From assembly GCA_028289125.1 (NCBI GenBank), contig JAQGGZ010000005.1:83673-147672 (forward strand): a DNA stretch of 64,000 nt. The letters are read 5' to 3'. Made by a program: the position numbers and the translations under genes. Shown one piece after another: positions 1-8,048 of the stretch. A model generated the notes under the pieces. That model was not told where the DNA came from, ran no database searches, and worked only from the letters and a program-made list of their open reading frames with translations. Each line of letters opens with the position of its first letter. Position 1 is the first letter of the stretch. Source of the DNA: Candidatus Saccharimonadota bacterium. Lineage in GTDB: Bacteria > Patescibacteriota > Saccharimonadia > Saccharimonadales > UBA4665.

Positions 1-26
1 GGGACGTATTCTCGATAGTCGCCCCA

Positions 27-665
27 GTGTTAGTGCGGCATAAGGGCATAGTGTTAAGTCGCTCAGCCAAAGAGTCGACCATAGAGGTGGCGGATACATT
101 CTCGCCCCGGCTTTCTTTTGACCGAACTGCAGTCGAAAAAACCGCCATTGTGATGTTCGATATCGTCGCCACGTCCGACAACCAGCCTCGACCAGAAGAA
201 GCTCGCCCTATATTCAGGCCTCCATCGCACCGGCGGACTCGTATGCCGAAAACAATAATGGAAAGATCAGACCGGCCGCAGCCCTTAGAATTATCTGATG
301 AACAGTATGTCCTGATAACGGATGTGCTGACCAGCGGTATACAAGGGAGAACCCAAGTTGATGCGGTCGCTTTACTCGATGTCATAATGGACCCCGCTTA
401 CGATGAAGCTTTGATCCGACATATGCGATCTGATGTATCGGGCCGTCGCACCCTGACCGGTTGGAAGAACGCCATTCACGTCGCTGTCAGAAGTAAGCTT
501 GGCCAGGAAGCTTATGATGAAGCGGTTTCAGCACGCACTATCGCGGCCGGTTCATGGCATGGGCGGAATCGGTCCACTTTCATTCGTCAGACGGGTGGAG
601 CCGTTGACCATTCCCGTACGCGGCGTGTGGAGCGCGGTGAGCCTCGTGAAGCCGTTAATGAGTAG
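27..665 (+). CDS. hypothetical protein, start uncertain
   Basis: I do not recognise this 212-residue reading frame. It opens with GTG near the window edge; internal ATG codons at 153 and 243 are alternative starts and none has a clear ribosome binding site. The first 70 residues look non-conserved in composition, while the part from about residue 88 on is mixed helical and reads like a folded small domain. The C-terminal 40 residues are Arg/Gly-rich. It ends 11 nt inside the 3' end of the convergent glycoside hydrolase gene, an arrangement seen repeatedly in this window. No competing long frame covers the region, which is the main support for it being coding. Confidence 0.4.
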   Translation: MLVRHKGIVLSRSAKESTIEVADTFSPRLSFDRTAVEKTAIVMFDIVATSDNQPRPEEARPIFRPPSHRRTRMPKTIMERSDRPQPLELSDEQYVLITDVLTSGIQGRTQVDAVALLDVIMDPAYDEALIRHMRSDVSGRRTLTGWKNAIHVAVRSKLGQEAYDEAVSARTIAAGSWHGRNRSTFIRQTGGAVDHSRTRRVERGEPREAVNE

Positions 666-1728
666 CAGAATCTGCTACGGCGTCTTTGGCGGCATTCCAA
701 AGGCTCGGGTCGTTCAGCTTCTGCTTGCGCCAGTACCACCATTCCGCGCCCCAGGTATCGACCGTACGGAAACCGGTTTTCTTGGCATAGTCCACGCGTG
801 TCGTAAGTAGCTCAGCGTTCATCGTCTTGTCCTGCTCTGCGATAGACATCTCTTTGACACCTATAGGGCCCCAGGGCTCTGTCTGCAGCTCATGCAGGAC
901 CGATTCCTTGCCGGACCGCATCTCGATTATGCCTGCCCGTGCGGCATAGTACCAGGACGGGAACGGATATTCGAAGTATCTATGTGTGACAGTGTAGTCA
1001 AAGACACGCTTGTAGACCGAAACGCCATAGACGTCAGGAACAGGTTCGCCGACAGGAAACGCGTAGTTATTCGATAGGCTTAGTATGATCGGTCGTGATG
1101 GATCCAGTGATTTGATCAGGTTGAATTCGGTTTGCAGGCGCTCCCGGGTCGCGCCAAACGTGTGGCACTCGCCGAAGACATCCAGAAAATACTCGTTCTC
1201 CAGCTGATAACTTTCCAAGTGCACCCGTCCCTTGTACCGGTTGACGACGGCAGTCATAAAAGCGTTGAGGTCATCTTTCCAGATATCATTTTCGGCATTG
1301 ACCCAAGTCGGTGCATGACACTCCGGCCAGCGTGGCTGTCGCAGCCCGACGGCCAGGGTGACCTTGGCACCGTACTGCTCGGCCATGTCCATCTGCCAGT
1401 CCAAGTCTGAGAAGTCGTAGACACCCTTGGTCGATTCGATTTCGTCCCAGTAACTGACGAAGCGCAGATGCCGCATGCCTAAGTCGCCTAGGATGGCCTG
1501 CAGTGTCTCGTGTGGGTCGAGCTCATAGTATTCCGCGTAACCGGATATGAAAGTCGTGCCGAGCTGGAAAGGCTCGTCGTTGTGCTTATGGATGTACCAT
1601 GTCGCGATGCCATATGTGACTACGCAGACGGCGCCAAAGCCCATTAATATGTACAACGGAACCTTGATCCATTTACTGAGGTCAGTCCAGATTTTTCGAA
1701 TTGTTTCGGTTGAGCTTATTTTGCGCAT
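655..1728 (-). CDS. membrane-anchored clan GH-A-like glycoside hydrolase
   Basis: A 357-residue protein with a short basic N terminus, one transmembrane anchor at about residues 22-45, and an extracytoplasmic TIM-barrel-like domain. Typical (beta/alpha)8 hydrolase features are visible: a WDEIE segment near residue 95, an Asn-Glu pair at 178-179 (QLENEY), which is where clan GH-A enzymes carry the acid/base, and HELQTEPWG at 279-287, where Glu280 or Glu284 would be the nucleophile. The most likely role is hydrolysis of beta-glycosidic bonds at the cell surface; substrate and GH family cannot be read from the sequence. It is divergent from the glycosyltransferase at 1758, and the two may share control of surface glycans. 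Confidence 0.7.
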   Translation of the reverse strand: MRKISSTETIRKIWTDLSKWIKVPLYILMGFGAVCVVTYGIATWYIHKHNDEPFQLGTTFISGYAEYYELDPHETLQAILGDLGMRHLRFVSYWDEIESTKGVYDFSDLDWQMDMAEQYGAKVTLAVGLRQPRWPECHAPTWVNAENDIWKDDLNAFMTAVVNRYKGRVHLESYQLENEYFLDVFGECHTFGATRERLQTEFNLIKSLDPSRPIILSLSNNYAFPVGEPVPDVYGVSVYKRVFDYTVTHRYFEYPFPSWYYAARAGIIEMRSGKESVLHELQTEPWGPIGVKEMSIAEQDKTMNAELLTTRVDYAKKTGFRTVDTWGAEWWYWRKQKLNDPSLWNAAKDAVADSATH

Positions 1729-1738
1729 TTGGTAAGAT
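1710..1738 (+). promoter_or_regulatory. predicted sigma70-type promoter for the GT2 gene
   Basis: TTGAGC at 1710-1715 and TAAGAT at 1733-1738 are separated by exactly 17 bp. A start site near 1745 would exclude the ATG at 1743 and make the ATG at 1758 the first usable start. Confidence 0.55.
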
Positions 1739-1757
1739 GATTATGTTCGATATATTT

Positions 1758-2609
1758 ATGAAAACGCTAACGGTTAGTATAGTTATACCAGTTTACAATG
1801 AAGAACTCCACCTGGAGTCGTGTCTTCAATCCATTGCGGACCAAACGGTCTCGCCATTCGAAGTTATCGTGGTTGATAACAATTCGACAGACGCCTCAGT
1901 CGAGATTGCCCGTCGCTTCCCGTTCGTCACCTTACTTTCAGAGTCGCGTCAGGGCCTCATTGCGACCCGCAATACCGGCTTTGCCGCCGCGAGTGGAGAT
2001 ATCCTGGCCCGCATCAATGCTGACGCTGAACTGTCGTCGGACTGGGTGGCGCGCCTGCAACATGATTTCCGTATCTGGCCTCAGGCCGCGGCCGTCGCCG
2101 GTGTCGGTGAAGTGCCAATATCAGACACGAATACCGATCGACGATCAAAAATTGGCAGCCTGGTATATTTGTTGGATTGCGAAGCATACTTCGGTGTACC
2201 GATCATGTGGGGCGCAAACATGGCGATGCGCCGATCGGCTTGGGAAAAGATTAAAGATGATGCCCAGTTGGATGACAGTTTAGTACATGAAGACCAGGAT
2301 TTATCGCTGTGTCTGGCAGCCCGCGGGCTTGAAGTTCGCCGCGATAGTCGCCTGCTCATGACGACCAGTGAGATCAGTTATCATTATTTACCGAAATTGG
2401 CTGAATACATGCGTCGCCGCTGGGCGACACGTCGTCTGCATGAGCAGCTCGGCAGTTTTGACCGGCTGACGTTCCGTGGTTTGCAACCTTGGCAATGCCA
2501 CTGGCGCAGATTCGCTACCGCGATCCCGATGGCTATCTTTTATATTTCATGCCCACTATCCTACCCGGCTGCCCGTCGCCGCGAGCGCCTAGCTTCTGAG
2601 CGCGTCTGA
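1758..2609 (+). CDS. family 2 glycosyltransferase
   Basis: A GT-A fold glycosyltransferase of about 283 residues, with no membrane segment before the catalytic domain. The start region reads SIVIPVYNEE, followed by the nucleotide-binding DNNSTDAS motif, a metal-binding NADAE stretch in place of the DXD motif, and HEDQDLSLC, which matches the ED acceptor-site motif of the family. The C-terminal 60 residues carry a basic, amphipathic/hydrophobic segment that could touch the membrane. It probably transfers a sugar from a nucleotide sugar to a lipid-linked or surface glycan. I chose ATG 1758 because the predicted promoter places transcription start after the ATG at 1743. Its end overlaps the convergent nuclease gene by 21 nt. 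Confidence 0.8.
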   Translation: MKTLTVSIVIPVYNEELHLESCLQSIADQTVSPFEVIVVDNNSTDASVEIARRFPFVTLLSESRQGLIATRNTGFAAASGDILARINADAELSSDWVARLQHDFRIWPQAAAVAGVGEVPISDTNTDRRSKIGSLVYLLDCEAYFGVPIMWGANMAMRRSAWEKIKDDAQLDDSLVHEDQDLSLCLAARGLEVRRDSRLLMTTSEISYHYLPKLAEYMRRRWATRRLHEQLGSFDRLTFRGLQPWQCHWRRFATAIPMAIFYISCPLSYPAARRRERLASERV

Positions 2610-3149
2610 TACGTAGCCGCCGCCCGTCGGTATCGGGTGACACGCCGCCCACAATCCCCTACGCCCTAACTGAGCTTGAGTTTCGGCTTCAGCAAAGTCT
2701 GCTTTTCGGCTGAACGGAAAGTACGGATAGTAAAACGCATAGCCCTGCTCGATGAGCCGTAGATTCAGTAAAGTGCCGTCGGCGAGATAAACATAACGTA
2801 GTAGTCGGTCATATCGGTCGCGGTCGGTATCCAGTGGATCCGCTACCAGCCTGACTTTTTGGTTGCCGACTGTCTGTTTGGTGAACGCCGCTGCTTCCGG
2901 CCCGTAACATTGGACCGGCGTATTTGGCTTATGCGTTTCGGGCGTGTCGACACCGATGAATCGCACCTTTTCAGGGTGTCCGTTCATATCGACTTCGATG
3001 GTATCGCCGTCGACAAAAGCACTGATCTTATATAGCCCCGGTTGATGACTACTTAACATTGCCTGCCAGGTTGGCTGGAGGTATATGATCAATAGGCTGA
3101 ATGATACGATGGCCCCCGCTAGCAGGCGCCAGTGGATGCGGCGCCACAC
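2589..3149 (-). CDS. thermonuclease-family (SNase-like) nuclease with signal anchor
   Basis: A 186-residue protein with an N-terminal hydrophobic segment at residues 8-24 (signal peptide or anchor), then a staphylococcal-nuclease OB-fold domain. The family's catalytic residues are present: Arg63 and Glu71 in RFIGVDTPE, and Arg115 in YDRLLRYVY; FVDGDT supplies the metal-binding Asp. Known members cut DNA and RNA with calcium. An exported nuclease fits an epibiont that scavenges nucleotides from host or environment. It starts 1 nt after the stop of the upstream P-loop kinase, so the two are probably cotranscribed. Confidence 0.85.
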   Translation of the reverse strand: MWRRIHWRLLAGAIVSFSLLIIYLQPTWQAMLSSHQPGLYKISAFVDGDTIEVDMNGHPEKVRFIGVDTPETHKPNTPVQCYGPEAAAFTKQTVGNQKVRLVADPLDTDRDRYDRLLRYVYLADGTLLNLRLIEQGYAFYYPYFPFSRKADFAEAETQAQLGRRGLWAACHPIPTGGGYVSDALRS

Positions 3150-3150
3150 G

Positions 3151-3687
3151 TCATGGCTCCAATGCCTGTCTGACCAGGTCGAGTGTCACGTCGTGTCCGT
3201 CTATTTCGACGGTCCGTTCATCGGAGCGTGGCGGCTCGAGATTGTTGACGATACGTTCGAACGTGTCGGCCGTCATGTTGCCCAGCACCCTTGTCGGCCG
3301 GTCGCGGTCTTCGTGAACGGCTCGCTGACGGGCCAGTTCGGCCGATGTCGTCAGGTGTATCACGATCGTCTCGACGCCATATTTATCGGCTATCGCTCGG
3401 AGAGCCTGGCGATCCTTGTAGAAGTTGAAATTGGTGTCGTAAATGACGCTTTTGCCCTGTTTCAATAATTGGTCGGTCTTGTCGTTCAGGTACTGATATA
3501 ACTTGAGGTTTTCGGCGTGATCGTGGCGTGGATTTATGAACTGGTGCTTACGCTCATGGTCGGCCCATATGTGGACCGCACCAGTCAGTTCCTTGATGAG
3601 CTGAGACACAGTCGTTTTTCCGGCACCCGGGTAGCCGACAAGTAGATATAAGCGTTGCATATCTGTCAGTTTAGTCGAATCGGTCAT
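3151..3687 (-). CDS. P-loop kinase-like protein (AAA_33 type)
   Basis: A 178-residue P-loop NTPase with Walker A GYPGAGKTT at residues 18-26, an ADHERK segment, and DTNFN in the Walker B/acceptor position. It resembles the zeta-toxin/polynucleotide-kinase-like AAA_33 group: small cytosolic ATP-dependent kinases of mostly unknown substrate. A second relative is at 60730-61395. The ATG at 3660 is an alternative start; no strong ribosome binding site decides between them. It sits directly upstream of the SNase gene with a 1-nt gap, which may hint at nucleotide or nucleic-acid end processing, but that is inference. Confidence 0.7.
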   Translation of the reverse strand: MTDSTKLTDMQRLYLLVGYPGAGKTTVSQLIKELTGAVHIWADHERKHQFINPRHDHAENLKLYQYLNDKTDQLLKQGKSVIYDTNFNFYKDRQALRAIADKYGVETIVIHLTTSAELARQRAVHEDRDRPTRVLGNMTADTFERIVNNLEPPRSDERTVEIDGHDVTLDLVRQALEP

Positions 3688-3724
3688 CAGTGCCTAGTTG
3701 TCCCTGAGATGTATTAACAAAATT

Positions 3725-4294
3725 TTAATAATCAATACCCTTGTTCGCCAAGAACTTATCGTCGAAGTGGTGTTTGATCTTAGTCATGTCGGTAGCGATG
3801 TCGACTTTACCCAGAAGTTCCTCGGGAAAATTCCGACCGGTCAGACACAGGCTGGTAGCAGGATGCTTGTCGTCAATGAGCTTAGCGACCTGTGTCATTT
3901 CGAGAAGGCCGTCGTGTAACGCATTGTTTATCTCGTCACAAATTACCAATTCGAAATCGCCGCTGGTGACCGCCCGGTATGCCTCATCGTAAGTCTCTTG
4001 GGCAGCCGCTTTGTGTTGTCTGGGTGTCACATGCTGTTCGCTCAGATCGCCGGCGTTGTAGAAGCCTTTGCCACCTTTATAAAAGTAGAGCTGGTTTTTA
4101 AAAATTGGTTCGATGTCACGGATAAAGATATGCTCGCTGACACCCCAGTATTTTATGAACTGGATGAATGCGACCCGCCAGCGGTTACCCAGGCCACGGC
4201 ATAATAATCCGAGCCCGGCGCTGGTCTTACCCTTGCTCTCACCGGTGTACACGATGACGACCGAGTCTTTGGTCTGGAAATCTTCGAAAGCCAT
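3725..4294 (-). CDS. cobO: cob(I)yrinic acid a,c-diamide adenosyltransferase (CobA/BtuR/CobO family)
   Basis: A 189-residue protein matching the CobA/BtuR corrinoid adenosyltransferase family in length and layout. It has the family P-loop GESKGKTS at residues 18-25, an aromatic KGGKGFY segment, DLVICDE-like FELVICDEINNAL for the Walker B region, and LTGRNFPEELL near the C terminus, as in CobA. The enzyme transfers the adenosyl group of ATP to reduced corrinoids to form coenzyme B12. No other corrinoid gene is in the window, so it would salvage imported cobalamin. A TATACT -10 box lies 6 nt before the ATG, so the message is probably leaderless. Confidence 0.88.
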   Translation of the reverse strand: MAFEDFQTKDSVVIVYTGESKGKTSAGLGLLCRGLGNRWRVAFIQFIKYWGVSEHIFIRDIEPIFKNQLYFYKGGKGFYNAGDLSEQHVTPRQHKAAAQETYDEAYRAVTSGDFELVICDEINNALHDGLLEMTQVAKLIDDKHPATSLCLTGRNFPEELLGKVDIATDMTKIKHHFDDKFLANKGIDY

Positions 4295-4300
4295 GCCTGT

Positions 4301-4306
4301 AGTATA
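4301..4306 (-). promoter_or_regulatory. -10 box for the corrinoid adenosyltransferase
   Basis: TATACT on the minus strand, 6 nt before the ATG. No convincing -35 was found. Initiation 7 nt downstream would fall on the start codon itself. Confidence 0.5.
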
Positions 4307-4317
4307 CAGATGACGAT

Positions 4318-6279
4318 CTATTTGTACGATACGCCGTAATGCTTGTAGCCCGACGGCAAGTACTGATTGAGTGTCGCATCAGTCGGGACGGGGCCGGTAC
4401 TACTGTGTTTGGCGGCCAAGGTGCTGGTCGGGGTACCATCGGCGCTGACGTAGGTGCTGCCGGAAAGACTCGTAGCTTCGAGCCCGCTGACGCCGGTGCT
4501 TGATGCCAATGACGTGGCCCAGGCACTTGGGCTGGTGTAGCCAAGCGAAATGGCTTCAATGATCGTCGTATTGCTGTTGTTGACGTATACGTTGCCACTG
4601 ATAGCGGTCTTTGGAATACCACGGCTTGTATTGGCGGCGTGAATGACCGAACTGATCGTCACGTTCGCCGTTGCGTTTTTGCCGGTGGTACAAAATGAGA
4701 CGACTTTCGTGCAGTAATTGTTTCCAGTCGGGTACGCGATGATGTTGTTCTGCATCAGGTCGAGGCGTGGAATCCAGTCTATAGTTCCGATGTACGATCT
4801 GACGCTGTCGCGGTCGCTGCTATACGAACCGCTACAGACAGGCTTGGCGGGGTTCGCACATCCTGCGATAGAGCGGGGGTCGGTGTAAATGCCCAGGGGC
4901 GCAGCGCCACCGACGATGGTATTGTTGACCAGCTTAAGACCCGACGAACCTGACAGGCGGACGCCGTGGTTGGTCCCCGTCGACTGGACATAGTTGTTTA
5001 CCAAGTACAGATTGTCGGAAATCTCAAAGAATATACCGCTCCCGACGTTGTTCTTGATGACATTGTTGGCCACCTGGACGTTGTAATTGCTCTGATCGAA
5101 CCAAAGTCCCGGGCCATTGTTATTGTAAATGTAGCTGTTAAGCACCTTCGTATTACGTGTGCGACTGGTCTTTATGGTGCCGGACTGTGGTGCATTGGCG
5201 AATTCACTGTAGGGGTTCATTCCGGTCGCTTTATACCCGTCGACAGTGAGGTTATCAGTGTATGTCGCTACGACCCCCATCCAGTTCGAGTTGGTAACGG
5301 TCACATGATCCATAGTCGAATTCTGATTTATGTCGCTATTCCCGAGGTAAGATACGGCGATGAACGCGCTGTCAGCGATTTTTACCTGACGAAGCACGGA
5401 ATTATCAGCAGTAGCTGCGAATTTCACGACGCCGTAGTCAGCCCCGCTGTTCGAGTACCGCTGGATTGATAGGCCACGGATCATCGTGTTGGCCGAATTG
5501 ATCGTGATAAAAGACCGGAGCCTTGAAGTGGCAATATTAGCTTTGGCAGCGTCGGCCGCCGTCAGATAAATTTTCTTGTTGGTTTGATCGACGAAGAACT
5601 TGTTGGTCGTAACACCCGCTTTCGTGCTGACCTGCTGAATTTCGGTACCGCCGATCCATGCTTGGTCGGGGTATTTACCTACGCCGTCACCGTTAAGCCC
5701 TTGGCCGGTCGTGAACGTAATCCCGCTTCCGTCCGTAACCGGAATCGGGACATAACTCGTGTATTTATAATTGCCACTGGTCGTCCAAGCGGTGGTTACC
5801 GGCGCGGAACCGTCGAACGTGGGGGTTTCGCCGGGGTACGCGGTAATGGTCAGTGATTTGGCGGCGGGCACGATGATGTCGCCTTCGTAGTAGGTTCCTC
5901 CCCTTATCACTATGCTGTCACCGCTGGTAGCGGCTGCGATTGCTTTTGACAGTGTGGCAAATGGGGCCGCCGACGTGCCTTTTCCAGTCGTGTCACTGCC
6001 AGATGGCGCGACGTATCGTAGTGTCCCTTTCAGCCCTGTTAGGCTGGTCGATATCGGTAGACTTGCTCCGGCGCTGGCCGTTGAACTGATCGTCGGTGCG
6101 CTCGCGACCGTAGCGGCGTGCGAGCCCCGTAATAAATATGAACCGATGCCGGCGAAGACCAGTACGAATAAGCCGGCGAATAATTGTGGCGCCCATCGCC
6201 GTAGTGGGGAAAAAGTAGTTCTGTCAGATACAAATACGGTTGGCTTTGTGAATTTTGAGTTTTTGTTTTGCAGGGCCAT
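4318..6279 (-). CDS. exported right-handed parallel beta-helix protein
   Basis: A 653-residue protein. The N-terminal ~35 residues are cytosolic and are followed by a transmembrane anchor ending in LLRGSHAAT, a pattern I associate with exported Saccharibacteria proteins. From about residue 85 it has the DUF1565-like opening (RYVAPSGSDTTGKGTSAAPF) and then many short strands with Asn-ladder repeats (VLNSYIYNNNGPG, VANNVIKNNVGSG, LVNNYVQSTG, LVNNTIVGG), typical of pectate-lyase-like parallel beta-helices. The likely role is polysaccharide binding or cleavage, or adhesion, at the cell surface. I chose ATG 6279 over the longer TTG 6306 because AAAGG lies 7 nt upstream. Ser/Thr/Gly-rich spacers occur near both ends. 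No catalytic residues could be assigned. Confidence 0.8.
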   Translation of the reverse strand: MALQNKNSKFTKPTVFVSDRTTFSPLRRWAPQLFAGLFVLVFAGIGSYLLRGSHAATVASAPTISSTASAGASLPISTSLTGLKGTLRYVAPSGSDTTGKGTSAAPFATLSKAIAAATSGDSIVIRGGTYYEGDIIVPAAKSLTITAYPGETPTFDGSAPVTTAWTTSGNYKYTSYVPIPVTDGSGITFTTGQGLNGDGVGKYPDQAWIGGTEIQQVSTKAGVTTNKFFVDQTNKKIYLTAADAAKANIATSRLRSFITINSANTMIRGLSIQRYSNSGADYGVVKFAATADNSVLRQVKIADSAFIAVSYLGNSDINQNSTMDHVTVTNSNWMGVVATYTDNLTVDGYKATGMNPYSEFANAPQSGTIKTSRTRNTKVLNSYIYNNNGPGLWFDQSNYNVQVANNVIKNNVGSGIFFEISDNLYLVNNYVQSTGTNHGVRLSGSSGLKLVNNTIVGGAAPLGIYTDPRSIAGCANPAKPVCSGSYSSDRDSVRSYIGTIDWIPRLDLMQNNIIAYPTGNNYCTKVVSFCTTGKNATANVTISSVIHAANTSRGIPKTAISGNVYVNNSNTTIIEAISLGYTSPSAWATSLASSTGVSGLEATSLSGSTYVSADGTPTSTLAAKHSSTGPVPTDATLNQYLPSGYKHYGVSYK

Positions 6280-6304
6280 GAAGGTACCTTTGATTAGTAC
6301 CTTC
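6280..6304. repeat. 8-bp inverted repeat over the ribosome binding site of the beta-helix gene
   Basis: GAAGGTAC and GTACCTTC are perfect complements separated by 9 nt, ending directly at the ATG (6279, minus strand). The AAAGG ribosome binding site lies in the loop and stem, so the hairpin could block translation, or the site could be an operator. Confidence 0.5.
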
Positions 6305-6367
6305 AAAATAGCACGAGCGGTATATTTTACCTAGCTTCGAGGGTTCGTCAACGTATGAACTACTGTG

Positions 6368-6607
6368 TTACTTGTTGAGAGCGGCATCGATCTTGGCACG
6401 GTCAAAGCCGACGATGATCTCGCCGTTGATGTCGATGACGGGAATGCCCATCTGGCCGGACTTCTGGACGGACTCCTGCAGGAATGTCGGGTCGCTGTCG
6501 ACATCCTTGTCGACGTAAGCGACGTGGAGCTTGTCGAAGTATTGCTTGGCGGCGTGACAAAACGCGCACCAGGTGGCTGAGTAAACGGTGATTTGAGGCG
6601 TATTCAT
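6368..6607 (-). CDS. glutaredoxin-like thiol-disulfide protein
   Basis: A 79-residue thioredoxin-fold protein. The redox motif CAFC lies at residues 14-17 (TWCAFC), the cis-proline loop in GIPVID, and the C-terminal helix follows GFDRAKID. Length and layout match single-domain glutaredoxins or NrdH-type redoxins, which reduce disulfides with electrons from glutathione or thioredoxin reductase. I took ATG 6607 rather than an upstream in-frame start because TATACT ends 6 nt before it, which implies a leaderless message. It is divergent from the ATP synthase operon, and the two promoters overlap. Confidence 0.85.
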   Translation of the reverse strand: MNTPQITVYSATWCAFCHAAKQYFDKLHVAYVDKDVDSDPTFLQESVQKSGQMGIPVIDINGEIIVGFDRAKIDAALNK

Positions 6608-6613
6608 ATATAA

Positions 6614-6642
6614 AGTATAGCACGGTTGCACCTCGCTGCCAC
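6614..6642 (-). promoter_or_regulatory. promoter of the glutaredoxin gene
   Basis: TATACT (6614-6619 on the minus strand) with a weak -35, GTGGCA (6637-6642), 17 bp away. It overlaps the divergent atp promoter, so RNA polymerase binding at one should compete with the other. Confidence 0.5.
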
Positions 6643-6654
6643 CCCTTGTATACT
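6626..6654 (+). promoter_or_regulatory. promoter of the ATP synthase operon
   Basis: TTGCAC at 6626-6631 and TATACT at 6649-6654 with a 17-bp spacer. The ATG of atpI follows 10 nt later, leaving a leader of only a few nucleotides and no Shine-Dalgarno sequence. Confidence 0.65.
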
Positions 6655-6664
6655 AAGAGCAAAC

Positions 6665-6919
6665 ATGACAAAAGATAAGGCAACCACACCACCTGCAGTT
6701 CGCAAGTCGGGCGATTTTAACGTCATGATTGAGCTGGCTGATACCACTTGGCGGATGGCCGTACCGGTCGTCATCTTGGCGGGTATCGGTCTGGTTATCG
6801 ATAAGGCAATCGGCACCGCCCCGCTAGTCACGTTGCTGGGCACGGCCATCGGCTTTTATTTTGCCGCCTTGCTTGTTCGTCAACAGCTACGGCGTGGCCG
6901 GAAAGGAACTGACAAATGA
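6665..6919 (+). CDS. atpI: AtpI-like small membrane protein
   Basis: An 84-residue protein with two transmembrane segments (about residues 30-48 and 53-70) and a basic C terminus. Position at the head of the atp operon and the two-helix hairpin fit AtpI/AtpZ, which in other bacteria helps assemble the c-ring or carries Mg2+. The start is the ATG 10 nt after the operon -10 box. Its last 4 nt overlap atpB (ATGA), so translation is coupled. Similarity to AtpI is by position and topology; no diagnostic residues are visible. Confidence 0.65.
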   Translation: MTKDKATTPPAVRKSGDFNVMIELADTTWRMAVPVVILAGIGLVIDKAIGTAPLVTLLGTAIGFYFAALLVRQQLRRGRKGTDK

Positions 6920-7755
6920 CCAACCTATACTTTGCTGCCGCTGAACCGCCACACATCAGCCTCGGGCCTGAGACCCTCGGGCACATCGGCCCACTGGCTA
7001 TTACAAACAGCATGGTGCTCGGAAGCATCGCGACGACGGCTATGTTCGCCTGGCTGTATTTCACCGCCCGTGCCATCAAACGCGGCTCCACCAGCCGAAA
7101 CAGTACGTTCCTTATGATGATCTTTGAGTACTTCCACGATCTGACCGTCGATGTCATCGGGGACAAGAAGATTGCCCGCAAGGTATTGCCACTGGCGATT
7201 ACCATCTTCTTTTTCTTCTTGATCAACAACTGGGTAGCCCTGTTCCCATTCTTGAACGCGGTTACCTGGAACGGTCAATCTTTGGTCCGTGGTGCTGCCG
7301 CCGACCTGAATATGACGTTAGCAGTCGCCGTCATCTCGATCGTGACGGCGCAGGTATGGGCCTTTAAGCGTCGTGGAGTCATGGGCGCCCTGCACCGCTA
7401 CTTTACGAATCCTTTCAAGGATCCGTTGCATTTCTTCATCGGTATCCTGGAAATCATTGGCGAAATCTCGCGCACGGCGGCCTTGGCGCTCCGAATGTTC
7501 GGAAACGTCTTTGGCGGTGAGGTGCTGCTGGGTGTCATCGCTTTCCTGACCAGTTATGGCGGTATAGTCGCGCTACCGGTCTTTTATGGACTGGAACTTT
7601 TCGTCGGTGCCGTCCAGGCCTACGTTTTCTACATGTTGACCATTGCTTTCATTAGTTTGGGCCTGCCGGAAGGTAAGCATCCGACAGCGGACGACCCGGA
7701 GCCGATCAGCGATGATCACTCCAAGCGTCCGGCGGTCGATGCTTACGCTCATTGA
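6916..7755 (+). CDS. atpB: F-type ATP synthase subunit a
   Basis: A 279-residue membrane protein forming the proton half-channels of the Fo motor. The essential arginine is in the family signature ALALRMFGN, and the last two transmembrane helices (GLELFVGAVQAYVFYMLTIAFI) are well conserved, including the Gln in the last helix. Five to six hydrophobic segments are present, as usual. The C-terminal 30 residues form a hydrophilic Asp/His-rich tail that is longer than in many homologues. The gene overlaps atpI by 4 nt and is followed by a 65-nt gap before atpE. Confidence 0.95.
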   Translation: MTNLYFAAAEPPHISLGPETLGHIGPLAITNSMVLGSIATTAMFAWLYFTARAIKRGSTSRNSTFLMMIFEYFHDLTVDVIGDKKIARKVLPLAITIFFFFLINNWVALFPFLNAVTWNGQSLVRGAAADLNMTLAVAVISIVTAQVWAFKRRGVMGALHRYFTNPFKDPLHFFIGILEIIGEISRTAALALRMFGNVFGGEVLLGVIAFLTSYGGIVALPVFYGLELFVGAVQAYVFYMLTIAFISLGLPEGKHPTADDPEPISDDHSKRPAVDAYAH

Positions 7756-7820
7756 CCTTCGGTCATCTTCGGTAAGTATGGTATAAAGATATAAGTTAAT
7801 TATTAAGGAGTAATAGAAAA

Positions 7821-8036
7821 ATGAATGACATCGCATTTGGTTTGACCTACGCTATCGGTGCTGGTTTATGTGGTATCGGTCTTGGTATGATCGGCGCTGG
7901 CGCCGTCCAGGCAGCTGGCCGTAACCCGGAAGCCCTCGGTGATATCCGTACCCTGATGATCCTGGCTATGGCCTTCGTCGACGCCTTGGCTATCATCGGT
8001 TTGGTCGTTGCATTAATCGTTAAGTTCGTACAGTAG
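7821..8036 (+). CDS. atpE: F-type ATP synthase subunit c
   Basis: A 71-residue two-helix hairpin, standard for subunit c. The polar loop RNPEALGD is intact. The ion-binding carboxylate is Asp54 (FVDALAI) rather than the more common Glu. Position 21, where sodium-type rings carry Gln, is Leu, and no Ser/Thr follows Asp54, so the ring should be proton-coupled. The best ribosome binding site of the operon, AAGGAG 10 nt before the ATG, fits the high copy number of this subunit. An A/T-rich stretch with TATAAAGAT just upstream may hold an internal promoter. Confidence 0.95.
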   Translation: MNDIAFGLTYAIGAGLCGIGLGMIGAGAVQAAGRNPEALGDIRTLMILAMAFVDALAIIGLVVALIVKFVQ

Positions 8037-8048
8037 GCGGTAATCAGC

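Noticed and set aside
1701..1757. Longer N terminus of the GT2 protein from TTG 1701 or ATG 1743
   Set aside because: The predicted promoter (-10 at 1733-1738) would start transcription after these codons, and the family begins at the SIVIPVYNEE strand.
5912..6334. 140-codon frame antisense to the beta-helix gene
   Set aside because: It covers the conserved N-terminal anchor region of the real gene on the opposite strand and has no recognisable protein features.
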